This document shows, in pieces, positions 1 through 11,584 of a stretch of 64,000 nt of DNA. The first letter of the stretch is position 1, and every line of letters begins with the position of its first letter. The position numbers were made by a program, and so were the translations under genes. Below the pieces are notes generated by a model. That model was not told the origin of the DNA. It searched no databases and was given only the letters and a program-made list of their open reading frames with translations. The DNA is from Macrostomum hystrix (lineage: Eukaryota > Platyhelminthes > Macrostomidae): positions 11,539,001 through 11,603,000 of the forward strand of contig CATNEN010000038.1 in assembly GCA_950097015.1 (NCBI GenBank), read 5' to 3'.

Positions 1-1000
1 AGGGATCTGGTCAGGGATCTGGTCAGGGATCTGGTCAGGGATCTGGTCAGGGATCTGGTCAGGGATCTGGTCAGGGATCTGGTCAGGGATCTGGTCAGGG
101 ATCTGGTCATGGATCTGGTCACGGATCTGGTCAGGGATCTGGTCAGGGATCTGGTCATGGATCTGCTCATGGATCTGGTCAGGGATCTGGTCAGGGATCT
201 GGTCAGGGATCTGGTCAGGGATCTGGTCAGGGATCTGGTCATGGATCTGGTCATGGATCTGGTCATGGATCTGCTCATGGATCTGGTCATGGATCTGGTC
301 AGGGATCTGGTCAGGGATCTGGTCAGGGATCTGGTCATGGATCTGGTCAGGGATCTGGTCAGGGATCTGATCATGGATCTGGTCACGGATCTGGTCAGTG
401 ATCTGGTCACGGATCTGGTCATGGATCTGGTCAGGGATCTGGTCAGGGATCTGGTCATGGATCTGGTCAGGGATCTGGTCATGGATCTGGTCATGGATCT
501 GGTCATGGATCTGGTCATGGATCTGGTCAGGGATCTGGTCAGGGATCTGGTCAGGGATCTGGTCAGGGATCTGGTCAGGGATCTGGTCAGGGATCTGGTC
601 AGGGATCTGGTCAGGGATCTGGTCAGGGATCTGGTCAGGGATCTGGTCATGGATCTGGTCAGGGATCTGGTCAGGGATCTGGTCAGGGATCTGGTCAGGG
701 ATCTGGTCAGGGATCTGGTCATGGATCTGCTCATGGATCTGGTCATGGATCTGGTCATGGATCTGCTCATGGATCTGGTCATGGATCTGGTCATGGATCT
801 GGTCAGGGATCTGGTCATGGATCTGGTCAGGGATCTGGTCAGGGATCTGGTCAGGGATCTGGTCATGGATCTGGTCAGGGATCTGGTCAGGGATCTGGTC
901 AGGGATCTGGTCAGGGATCTGGTCATGGATCTGGTCAGGGATCTGGTCAGGGATCCAGTCAGGGATCTGGTCAGGGATCTGGTCAGGGATCTGATCAACA
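1..1000. repeat. 12-bp minisatellite, about 83 copies, cut by the window edge
   Basis: The unit is AGGGATCTGGTC, with frequent ATGGATCTGGTC and rarer CGGATCTGGTC or GATCTGCTC variants. The array is already running at base 1, so its true length is unknown. It ends near 1000 at GGGATCTGATCAACATCCGG. The 12-bp length keeps frames open, which explains a 311-codon frame of (V-R/M-D-L)n. I do not regard that frame as coding. Confidence 0.97.
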
Positions 1001-1475
1001 TCCGGTATGAGCAAAAGTCTTTTTTGCTGAGTAGGCCAGAATGAATGCGCATTTTGAACATCAGGATACCGATTTCCAAATTAGGGCATTGTATGAGGAT
1101 CTTGATGTGCTCTGTTGGGGGGTGGGCTGGTTTGAGGTCAGACAGGCGTTGTCTTTCAATTTATTTCCCAAGCGGAATCGGCTGCGATCCCTAAGGAAAA
1201 AGGCGGACAACTCGGCTTCATTTTCGGGTAGATCAACTGCCGCCGACTTGGGACCCCCATAAATTATGCATGAGCTGCCACCGAGCTCGTGGGTCTGGCC
1301 CTAATCATTTCCTCGATCTCCCATCGACTAGCCTTTTCAACTCCAGCACTCAGTCGGTATTAAGCTAACAGTCTGTGTAACTGGTGGTTGCATGCAATCA
1401 TCTAGGCGCCTGACTACTGCCTACCTGACCAATCAATCATCAACCATACTTTTGGTATGGTTTGGATATATTTTG
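1001..1475. other. Spacer between arrays, no supported gene
   Basis: A 73-codon plus-strand frame (1041-1262) is open here. It has no recognisable domain, no splice context and no similarity I know. I see nothing else. Confidence 0.4.
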
Positions 1476-1682
1476 GTACCTACCTTCCTAGGTACCTTTC
1501 TATCTACATTGCTTTCTTCTCTCCCGTCTACCTTCCTATCTACTTTCTCATCTACCCTCTTATCTACCTTCCTGTCTACCTTCCTATCTTCCTATCTACC
1601 TTCCTATCTACCTTCCTGTCTACCTTCCTATCTTCCTATCTACCCTCCTATCTAACCTCGTATCTACCCTCCTCTCGGTCAT
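1476..1682. repeat. 12-bp degenerate minisatellite (CTACCTTCCTAT)
   Basis: About 16 imperfect copies of CTACCTTCCTAT, a pyrimidine-rich strand with ATCT, GTCT and ACCC variants. Two overlapping 87-codon frames through it are by-products. Confidence 0.9.
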
Positions 1683-2216
1683 CCAACCATCTATGCATCC
1701 ATGAATGTACTTTAGTCTAGTATTTTACAGTTATTGCGCCTCCAATTTCCTGGAACATTTTCGCACTCTATCCACTCCAATAATTATTCAACCATGACCG
1801 CAGCGAAGCCATGCTTACAGTTCCGCTTCTGCCACTTCCGGCTCTGCCGATTTATACTAGAAGCTAAAAACTAGTTTTGCTTTGGAAAAAGATTATTTTC
1901 CAGCTCGTAGTTTGTTATTAGTTGGAAAATTGAGTATTTCAATGTTTAGTAACCATGGAGGAAACAATAGAATTATAAACTGTCGAGATTGAGATTTGAG
2001 ATTGTGCCGCAGCTTAGCAACTGACAGCCTGGATGTCTGGCCCGATCTGGCAACCATTAAATATCATTAATTTGTTATTTCTGCAAATAATAATGTTCCA
2101 TTGATTTGCTTCTTTTCAGAAATTTTTTCTGACAAATTTTTTTTTCGCATTTTTGGAGTGAAATCTTTCTACTTGAGTTTTTAGTTTGTGATGTGGACTT
2201 TTTAAAAACAATTTTG
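1683..2216. other. Spacer, nothing recognised
   Basis: Unique-looking AT-rich DNA with poly-T near 2136. No exon, RNA gene or repeat recognised. Confidence 0.4.
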
Positions 2217-3035
2217 TCAGCTCAGGAGTTTGAATCTCGGGTCGGGAGTTCGAAGCTCAGGTCGGGAGTTCGAATCTCAAGTCGGGAGTTCGAATCTCAA
2301 GTCGGGAGTTCGAGACTGAGGTCGGGAGTTCGAATCACAGGTCGTGAGTTCCAATCTCAGGTCGGGAGTTCGAAGCTCAGATCGGGAGTTCCAATCTCAG
2401 GTCGGGAGTTCGAATCTCGGGTCGGGAGTTCGAGTCTCAAGTCGGGAGTTCGAATCTCGGGTCGGGAGTTCGAGTCTCAAGTCGGGAGTTCGAATCTCGG
2501 GTCGGGAGTTCGAGTCTCAAGTCGTGAGTTCCAATCTCAGATTGGGAGTTCGAATCACAGGTCGTGAGTTCCAATCTCAGGTCGTGAGTTCCAATCTCAG
2601 GTCGTGAGTTCCAATCTCAGGTTGGGAGTTCGAATCACAGGTCGTGAGTTCCAATCTCAGGTCGTGAGTTCCAATCTCAGATCGTGAGTTCCAATCTCAG
2701 GTCGTGAGTTCCAATCTCAGGTCGTGAGTTCCAATCTCATCTATTGCATGAGATTGGAGGTCGTGAGTTCCAATCTCAATTCCAATCTCAGGTCTCAAGT
2801 TCCAATCTCAGGTCGTGAGTTCCAATCTCAGGTCGTGAGTTCCAATCTCAGGTCGGGAGTTCGAAGCTCAGATCGGGAGGTGGAGTCTCAGGTCGGGAGT
2901 TCGAATCTCGGGTCGGCAGTTCGAATCTCGGGTCGGGAGTTAGAATCTGAGGTCGGGAGTTCCAATCTCTCAGGTCGGGAGTTCCAGGCTCAGGTCAGGA
3001 GTTTGAGTCTCAGGTCGGGAGTTCGAATCTTACAT
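2217..3035. repeat. 20-bp minisatellite whose unit contains a Pol III B-box-like core
   Basis: About 40 copies of a 20-bp unit, GTCGGGAGTTCGAATCTCAG. The core GTTCGAATC matches the tRNA B-box consensus (GWTCRANNC). Many copies in the middle of the array carry GTTCCAATC instead, which loses the invariant G. Copies 2230-2520 and 2850-3035 keep GTTCGA most often. The unit looks like an amplified tRNA T-arm, for example from a tRNA-derived SINE. Confidence 0.93.
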
Positions 3036-3730
3036 AGTGGTGGTCGAGGGATGTATTACAAACGTGAAACCGTAGTAATTATTTTCTAGCATCGTCTGCT
3101 AATACTCTTAGTTTTATTACTAAGTTTTATTACTACCAAGAATGCTAAATGGAATTATAACAAACTTCCTGTATGAGTTTCCGTGAATTAAATGTGACCA
3201 TTTTATTGCCCAAAATCGCTTATCTTTCGCCAAATTGTAAATCTAAAAATTATGACTGATGTTTACTGAACGACTAAAAGTAGAAATAATTATCGGACCT
3301 CGTTTTTATGGGATTCCATAAATATTTCTAGTCTGTACTCGTACAATGATCACGACTAATAAATATGAAGTATTGATTGACAATTTCATTTGAAAATCTG
3401 TGGCAATTCTACTACTCGTATTTATATCAGTGTTCAGTGTCCTTGAGAAAAACACGTCACTAATGAAATTAAAAATCGAAGCAACCAAAGGCATTGTAAT
3501 TTCAATTGGCCTCACACTATTAAAACTCTAACAGTTTCATATATTTGATAACCGTAATCTGCATATTTAGATCTAATCAGTCATTGGTTCAGCAGTTCAG
3601 CATTCATGAAGTAATATACTCTAGCTAATGATGCAGTACTGTCACCTGTCTGACACTACAACTGTTAATCACTCACAGCTCAGCGAAATTACCTCAGCCA
3701 GTTATATATGGGGGCGGACTTTAGATACCC
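3036..3730. other. AT-rich spacer, nothing recognised
   Basis: Unique AT-rich DNA. A 69-codon minus-strand frame (3306-3515) has no features that support it. Confidence 0.4.
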
Positions 3731-4975
3731 AAGTCTACACAAGCAGTTACATATAGTGTCTGCCCAACCAGTTTCATATAGTGTCTACCCAACCAGTTAC
3801 ATACAGTGTCTACCCAACCAGTTTCATATAGTGTCTACCCAAGCAGATCCATATAGTGTCTACCCAACCAGATCCATATAGTGTCTACCCAACCAGTTTC
3901 ATATAGTGTCTACCCAACCAGTTTCATATAGTGTCTACCCAAGCAGATCCATATAGTGTCTACCCAACCAGATCCATATAGTGTCTACCCAAGCAGATCC
4001 ATATAGTGTCTACCCAACCAGATCCATATAGTGTCTACCCAACCAGTTTCATATAGTGTCTACCCAACCAGTTCCATATAGTGTCTACCCAACCAGATCC
4101 ATATAGTGTCTACCCAACCAGATCCATATAGTGTCTACCCAACCAGTTTCATATAGTGTCTACCCAACCAGTTCCATATAGTGTCTACCCAACCAGTTCC
4201 ATATAGTGTCTACCCAACCAGATCCATATAGTGTCTACCCAACCAGATCCATATAGTGTCTACCCAACCAGTTTCATATAGTGTCTACCCAACCAGTTTC
4301 ATACAGTGTCTACCCAACCAGTTTCATATAGTGTCTACCCAACCAGTTACATATAGTGTCTACCCAACCAGATCCACATAGTGTCTACCCAACCAGTTTC
4401 ATATAGTGTCTACCCAACCAGATCCATATAGTGTCTACCCAACCAGTTTCATATAGTGTCTACCCAAGCAGTTACATATAGTGTCTACCCAACCAGTTCC
4501 ATATAGTGTCTACTCAACCCAGTTCCATACAGTGTCTACCCAACCAGTTACATACAGTGTCTACCCAACCAGTTACATACAGTGTCTACCCAACCAGTTC
4601 CATACAGTGTCTACCCAACCAGTTCCATACAGTGTCTATCCAACCAGTTACATACAGTGTCTACCCAACCAGTTCCATACAGTGTCTATCCAACCAGTTT
4701 CATACAGTGTCTACCCAACCAGTTACATATAGTGTCTACCCAACCAGTTCCATATAGTGTCTACCCAATCAGTTCCATATAGTGTCTACCCAACCAGTTT
4801 CATATAGTGTCTACTCAACCCAGTTCCATACAGTGTCTACCCAACCAGTTACATATAGTGTCTACCCAACCAGTTCCATACAGGATCTACCCAACCAGTT
4901 CCAAATAGTGTCTATCCAACCAGTTCCATACAGTGTCTACCCAACCAGTTACATATAGTGTCTACCCAACCAGTT
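3731..4975. repeat. 25-bp minisatellite, about 50 copies
   Basis: The unit runs CATATAGTGTCTACCCAACC plus AGTTC. Variants occur at the last three bases (TTC, TCC, TAC), with GCAG for CCAG and CATACAG for CATATAG. It passes directly into the 48-bp array that follows, whose unit is built from two diverged copies of this one. Confidence 0.96.
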
Positions 4976-7900
4976 TCATACAGGATCTTCTCAAGCAGTT
5001 ACATAGTGTCTACCCAACCAGTTTCATACAGGATCTTCTCAAGCAGTTACATAGTGTCTTCCCAACCAGTTTCATACAGGATCTTCTCAAGCAGTTACAT
5101 AGTGTCTTCCCAACCAGTTTCATACAGGATCTTCTCAAGCAGTTACATAGTGTCTACCCAACCAGTTTCATACAGGATCTTCTCAAGCAGTTACATAGTG
5201 TCTACCCAACCAGTTTCATACAGGATCTTCTCAAGCAGTTACATAGTGTCTACCCAACCAGTTTCATACAGGATCTTCTCAAGCAGTTACATAGTGTCTT
5301 CCCAACCAGTTTCATACAGGATCTTCTCAAGCAGTTACATAGTGTCTTCCCAACCAGTTTCATACAGGATCTTCTCAAGCAGTTACATAGTGTCTTCCCA
5401 ACCAGTTTCATGCAGGATCTTCTCAAGCAGTTACATAGTGTCTTCCCAACCAGTTTCATACAGGATCTTCTCAAGCAGTTACATAGTGTCTTCCCAACCA
5501 GTTTCATACAGGATCTTCTCAAGCAGTTACATAGTGTCTTCCCAACCAGTTTCATGCAGGATCTTCTCAAGCAGTTACATAGTGTCTACCCAACCAGTTT
5601 CATACAGGATCTTCTCAAGCAGTTACATAGTGTCTACCCAACCAGTTTCATGCAGGATCTTCTCAAGCAGTTACATAGTGTCTTCCCAACCAGTTTCATG
5701 CAGGATCTTCTCAAGCAGTTACATAGTGTCTTCCCAACCAGTTTCATGCAGGATCTTCTCAAGCAGTTACATAGTGTCTACCCAACCAGTTACATACAGG
5801 ATCTTCTCAAGCAGTTACATAGTGTCTACCCAACCAGTTTCATACAGGATCTTCTCAAGCAGTTACATAGTGTCTACCCAACCAGTTTCATACAGGATCT
5901 TCTCAAGCAGTTACATAGTGTCTTCCCAACCCTTTTCATACAGGATCTTCTCAAGCAGTTACATAGTGTCTTCCCAACCAGTTTCATACAGGATCTTCTC
6001 AAGCAGTTACATAGTGTCTTCCCAACCCTTTTCATACAGGATCTTCTCAAGCAGTTACATAGTGTCTTCCCAACCCTTTTCATACAGGATCTTCTCAAGC
6101 AGTTACATAGTGTCTTCCCAACCAGTTTCATACAGGATCTTCTCAAGCAGTTACATAGTGTCTTCCCAACCAGTTTCATACAGGATCTTCTCAAGCAGTT
6201 ACATAGTGTCTTCCCAACCAGTTTCATACAGGATCTTCTCAAGCAGTTACATAGTGTCTACCCAACCAGTTTCATACAGGATCTTCTCAAGCAGTTACAT
6301 AGTGTCTACCCAACCAGTTTCATGCAGGATCTTCTCAAGCAGTTACATAGTGTCTTCCCAACCAGTTTCATGCAGGATCTTCTCAAGCAGTTACATAGTG
6401 TCTTCCCAACCAGTTTCATGCAGGATCTTCTCAAGCAGTTACATAGTGTCTACCCAACCAGTTACATACAGGATCTTCTCAAGCAGTTACATAGTGTCTA
6501 CCCAACCAGTTTCATACAGGATCTTCTCAAGCAGTTACATAGTGTCTACCCAACCAGTTTCATACAGGATCTTCTCAAGCAGTTACATAGTGTCTTCCCA
6601 ACCCTTTTCATACAGGATCTTCTCAAGCAGTTACATAGTGTCTTCCCAACCAGTTTCATACAGGATCTTCTCAAGCAGTTACATAGTGTCTTCCCAACCC
6701 TTTTCATACAGGATCTTCTCAAGCAGTTACATAGTGTCTTCCCAACCCTTTTCATACAGGATCTTCTCAAGCAGTTACATAGTGTCTTCCCAACCAGTTT
6801 CATACAGGATCTTCTCAAGCAGTTACATAGTGTCTTCCCAACCAGTTTCATACAGGATCTTCTCAAGCAGTTACATAGTGTCTACCCAACCAGTTTCATA
6901 CAGGATCTTCTCAAGCAGTTACATAGTGTCTTCCCAACCAGTTTCATGCAGGATCTTCTCAAGCAGTTACATAGTGTCTTCCCAACCAGTTACATACAGG
7001 ATCTTCTCAAGCAGTTACATAGTGTCTACCCAACCAGTTACATACAGGATCTTCTCAAGCAGTTACATAGTGTCTACCCAACCAGTTTCATGCAGGATCT
7101 TCTCAAGCAGTTACATAGTGTCTTCCCAACCAGTTTCATGCAGGATCTTCTCAAGCAGTTACATAGTGTCTTCCCAACCAGTTTCATGCAGGATCTTCTC
7201 AAGCAGTTACATAGTGTCTACCCAACCAGTTTCATACAGGATCTTCTCAAGCAGTTACATAGTGTCTTCCCAACCAGTTTCATGCAGGATCTTCTCAAGC
7301 AGTTACATAGTGTCTACCCAACCAGTTTCATACAGGATCTTCTCAAGCAGTTACATAGTGTCTACCCAACCAGTTTCATGCAGGATCTTCTCAAGCAGTT
7401 ACATAGTGTCTTCCCAACCAGTTTCATGCAGGATCTTCTCAAGCAGTTACATAGTGTCTACCCAACCAGTTACATACAGGATCTTCTCAAGCAGTTACAT
7501 AGTGTCTACCCAACCAGTTTCATGCAGGATCTTCTCAAGCAGTTACATAGTGTCTACCCAACCAGTTTCATGCAGGATCTTCTCAAGCAGTTCCATAGTG
7601 TCTACCCAACCAGTTTCATACAGGATCTTCTCAAGCAGTTACATAGTGTCTTCCCAACCAGTTTCATGCAGGATCTTCTCAAGCAGTTACATAGTGTCTA
7701 CCCAACCAGTTTCATACAGGATCTTCTCAAGCAGTTACATAGTGTCTACCCAACCAGTTTCATGCAGGATCTTCTCAAGCAGTTACATAGTGTCTACCCA
7801 ACCAGTTTCATGCAGGATCTTCTCAAGCAGTTACATAGTGTCTTCCCAACCCTTTTCATACAGGATCTTCTCAAGCAGTTACATAGTGTCTTCCCAACCC

Positions 7901-8336
7901 TTTTCATACAGGATCTTCTCAAGCAGTTACATAGTGTCTACCCAACCAGTTTCATGCAGGATCTTCTCAAGCAGTTACATAGTGTCTTCCCAACCAGTTT
8001 CATACAGGATCTTCTCAAGCAGTTACATAGTGTCTACCCAACCAGTTTCATACAGGATCTTCTCAAGCAGTTACATAGTGTCTACCCAACCAGTTTCATG
8101 CAGGATCTTCTCAAGCAGTTCCATAGTGTCTACCCAACCAGTTTCATACAGGATCTTCTCAAGCAGTTACATAGTGTCTTCCCAACCAGTTTCATACAGG
8201 ATCTTCTCAAGCAGTTACATAGTGTCTACCCAACCAGTTTCATGCAGGATCTTCTCAAGCAGTTACATAGTGTCTACCCAACCAGTTTCATACAGGATCT
8301 TCTCAAGCAGTTACATAGTGTCTTCCCAACCAGTTC
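4976..8336. repeat. 48-bp higher-order minisatellite, about 70 copies
   Basis: Each 48-bp unit is a 25-bp half beginning CATACAGGATCTTCTCAAGC followed by a 23-bp half beginning CATAGTGTCTACCCAACC. Both halves derive from the preceding 25-bp unit. Since 48 is a multiple of 3 and no unit contains a stop, plus frames of 1137 and 1156 codons and several minus frames stay open. They encode the same DNA in different frames and are not credible proteins. A run of 13 variant units (5581-6204) recurs at 6253-6876, an offset of exactly 672 bp or 14 units. Confidence 0.97.
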
Positions 8337-9133
8337 CAGAGTATAAGAAAGAAGGCAGCAAAATAGTTGTTATGACTGCAAAAGCCAATTGTGTTTTTCT
8401 AAAAAAGAAATATTTTTTTAGACAATAGACGGTTTTAAAGTGTTTGAACTCAGATCTTTGGTCGTAGAAATGTCCTTTTGATGAAAGAAGTGCCTATAGC
8501 TGTCGCAATTAAATACTATATTTACTACAAATTATTTTTAAGGGACAAATTCCGGGTCATGAACTAGTTCTTTGTGAGGCCAGATTTGATGATACCCCCA
8601 TCTCAGAATGACGTTTGAGAAAGTGAAGGCTGCTGATTAGGGTTAGTTAAAAATGCTGTCAAAATTATACCTGCTTTTAGGTCCACAGTCATACAATGCT
8701 AATCTCTTGTGTCTAGCAGTTAATTAACAATTTCTAGCAATTTGTTTATCTGTTTTTTTGGGAATCGAACACCCGACCTTCAAGTCGTGAGTCCGCACTG
8801 GGCAGAATTCAGCTATATCTAACTACCGAGTGTCTAAGAAGAATTTTATAGATCTGCAATCTTCTCATCATTTTTTTATGGAAATGTGTCTTAGAAAATG
8901 CAGAAACCCCAAAAAATTTCCATAACTCAGCTTTGACAAAACAATTATTGGCGTTGCAGTATTTGATGTCTTAAAAATATTGAAGTTAACGCGGAACAAG
9001 ATCCGTCGCTATTCAAACAAACAGTATCGGAATTATTGTAATAATTGTGTTGCGATAAATAAAAACGTCTTTTAGAAGTTGTCCATGTAAATTATTACAT
9101 AGAATTTGTGTCTCCGTGTGTACTACTTATTGG
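8337..9133. other. Spacer downstream of CFAP68, with one SINE remnant
   Basis: AT-rich DNA with a tRNA-like remnant at 8761-8830, listed separately. No other gene or repeat seen. Confidence 0.4.
8761..8830 (-). repeat. Degenerate tRNA-derived SINE head (family C)
   Basis: On the minus strand the block ends in GTGTTCGATTCCC, a B-box-like element, preceded by ACTCACGACTTGAAGGTC. The same arrangement occurs in the better preserved copies at 56939-57118 and 55418-55571. The A-box side is too eroded to be functional. Confidence 0.5.
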
Positions 9134-9139
9134 TTTATT
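9134..9139 (-). terminator. Poly(A) signal AATAAA of CFAP68
   Basis: TTTATT on the plus strand reads AATAAA on the minus strand, about 50 nt beyond the CFAP68 stop codon. Confidence 0.6.
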
Positions 9140-9189
9140 AGTAGTAGACGCCCATAATACGATTTATAGTTTTATCAAATGAGTTAAAA

Positions 9190-9320
9190 TCACTTCTTCT
9201 GACATAGCCGACGCTCCCTGGGGTCCACAAACTCGCTCTGATGTTCGGTGACCATCTTCAGATAGTCCCTGTTGCTGTCCAATTCCGGTTGATGGCCCGG
9301 GTGGCAGAAGCTGTCCCGGT
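9190..9320 (-). CDS. CFAP68: CFAP68 exon 2 (terminal coding)
   Basis: The acceptor is GGGTCCGCAG just before 9320. Two bases complete a split His codon, then 42 residues starting RDSFCHPGHQPELD run to TGA at 9192-9190. Confidence 0.8.
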
Positions 9321-11584
9321 CTGCGGACCCAAGGTATAAGTTGGAAGGGGAAATTAAAGGTATGACTGAAATTTTCAGACACTCAGGACAGACAGACAAA
9401 CAGGACAGACAGATAAAAAAGGACAGACAAACAAACAGGACAGTCAGACACTCAGGACAGTCAGACACCCAGGACAGACAGACAAACAGGACAGACAGAC
9501 AAACAGGACAGACAGACACACAGGACAGACAGACAAACAGGACAGACAGACAAGCAGGACAGACAGACAAAAAGGACAGTCAGACACCCTGGACAGTCAG
9601 ACACCCAGGACAGACAGACAAACAGGACAGACAGACAAACAGGACAGACAGACACACAGGACAGACAGAAAAACAGGACAGACAGACAAACAGGACAGAC
9701 AGACAAACAGGACAGCCAGACACTCAGGACAGACAGACACTCAGGACAGACAGACAAACAGGACAGACAGACAAGCAGGACAGACAGACAAACAGGACAG
9801 ACAGACACCCAGGACAGACAGACAAACAGGACAGTCAGACACCCAGGACAGTCAGACACCCAGGACAGACAGACACTCAGAACAGACAGACACTCACGAC
9901 AGACAGACACCCAGGACAGTCAGACACCCAGGACAGTCAGACACCCAGGACAGACAGACAAACAGGACAGCCAGACAAACAGGACAGTCAGACACTCAGG
10001 ACAGACAGACACCCAGGACAGACAGACACCCAGGACAGTCAGACACCCAGGACAGACAGACAAACAGGACAGACAAACAGGACAGACAGACAAAAAGGAC
10101 AGACAGACAAAAAGGACAGACAGACACTCACGACAGACAGACACCCAGGACAGTCAGACACCCAGGACAGACAGACAAACAGGACAGAGAGACACCCAGG
10201 ACAGACAGACAAACAGGACAGTCAGACACCCAGGACAGACAGACAAACAGGACAGCCAGACACTCAGGACAGACAGACACTCAGGACAGACAGACAAACA
10301 GGACAGTCAGACAAAAAGGACAGACAGACAAACAGGACAGACAGACAAAAAGGACAGACAGACAAAAAGGACAGACAGACACTCACGACAGACAGACACC
10401 CAGGACAGTCAGACACCCAGGACAGACAGACAAACAGGACAGTCAGACACCCAGGACAGACAGACAAACAGGACAGTCAGACACTCAGGACAGACAGACA
10501 CCCAGGACAGACAGACACCCAGGACAGTCAGACACCCAGGACAGACAGACACCCAGGACAGTCAGACACCCAGGACAGACAGACAAACAGGACAGACAAA
10601 CAGGACAGACAGACACTCACGACAGACAGACACCCAGGACAGTCAGACACCCAGGACAGACAGACAAACAGGACAGAGAGACACCCAGGACAGACAGACA
10701 AACAGGACAGTCAGACACCCAGGACAGACAGACAAACAGGACAGCCAGACACTCAGGACAGACAGACACTCAGGACAGACAGACAAAAAGGACAGACAGA
10801 CAAACAGGACAGACAGACAAACAGGACAGACAGACACTCACGACAGACAGACACCCAGGACAGTCAGACACCCAGGACAGACAGACAAACAGGACAGAGA
10901 GACACCCAGGACAGACAGACAAACAGGACAGTCAGACACCCAGGACAGACAGACAAACAGGACAGCCAGACACTCAGGACAGACAGACACTCAGGACAGA
11001 CAGACAAAAAGGACAGACAGACAAACAGGACAGACAGACAAAAAGGACAGACAGACAAACAGGACAGACAGACAAAAAGGACAGACAGACAAAAAGGACA
11101 GACAGACACTCACGACAGACAGACACCCAGGACAGTCAGACACCCAGGACAGACAGACAAACAGGACAGAGAGACACCCAGGACAGACAGACAAACAGGA
11201 CAGTCAGACACTCAGGACAGACAAGACATGCTTACACACTCGAAATCCAGGATGAAAGGCAGGTAAGCATACAAAAAGACATGAAATCGTTTTGATAGCT
11301 AGAAATCTCTTGTACTCACGAGTCATGGTCTTAAGCACATCTGGCACCTGCTCAGTCTCTCTAGTATAGGCCTTCCCATAGGTGGTGGCATAGTTGTGCT
11401 CAGTGGCGGACGGCATCGGCTTCCTCTGGCCGAGGTGTCGAATGTCGCGACGCTCCTCGAACCAATTGCCAAACAGGCAGCCGGTTTGATAGAACTGGGT
11501 CTCCCGACCAGGCTGCGGTGGGTCCAGCGGATGCAGATTTGTTTTCGCTGGCCTCCAGGCGCTCTGCATGTACACTTCCGACAT
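9190..11584 (-). CDS. CFAP68: CFAP68 (C11orf1 family) ciliary microtubule inner protein, two-exon gene
   Basis: The exons join 11584-11320 and 9320-9190 to give 131 residues. The first exon carries LFGNWFEERRDIRHLGQRKP followed by an H-x(4)-TTY-x(3)-Y stretch. Exon 2 carries HPGHQPELD. I recognise GNW-x-EER-x-D, KPxPS, TTY and F/HPGHQPELD, in that order, as the signature of human C11orf1/CFAP68 (from memory). CFAP68 is a small protein bound inside the doublet microtubules of motile cilia and sperm tails. The splice junction is phase 1 (C|gtgagt ... cgcag|AC), restoring a THR motif also present in the human protein. The start is the first ATG of the open frame; a further upstream exon cannot be excluded. 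The single 2-kb intron is nearly all minisatellite. Confidence 0.8.
9366..11226. repeat. 17-bp minisatellite filling the CFAP68 intron, about 108 copies
   Basis: The unit is ACAGGACAGACAGACAA, with CACCC, CACTC and AAAAA variants at the end and GTCAG for GACAG. Blocks of variant units recur (for example near 10180, 10670 and 10890), so segments of the array have been duplicated. Open frames on both strands (641 codons on plus) are by-products. Confidence 0.97.
11320..11584 (-). CDS. CFAP68: CFAP68 exon 1 (coding)
   Basis: 88 codons plus one base, from ATG at 11584-11582 to the GTGAGT donor at 11319. It contains the GNWFEER motif. Confidence 0.8.

Noticed and set aside
1041-1262. 73-codon frame between the first two arrays
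   Set aside because: Short, no domain, no nearby exon signals.
4933-8428. Plus-strand frames of 1137 and 1156 codons
   Set aside because: Both run through the same 48-bp array in different frames and continue on the minus strand too. The period is a multiple of 3 and no unit has a stop, so openness is expected.
9341-11266. 641-codon plus-strand frame (RTDRQTGQ-like)
   Set aside because: It is the CFAP68 intron minisatellite; both strands are open and the frame is antisense to the real gene.
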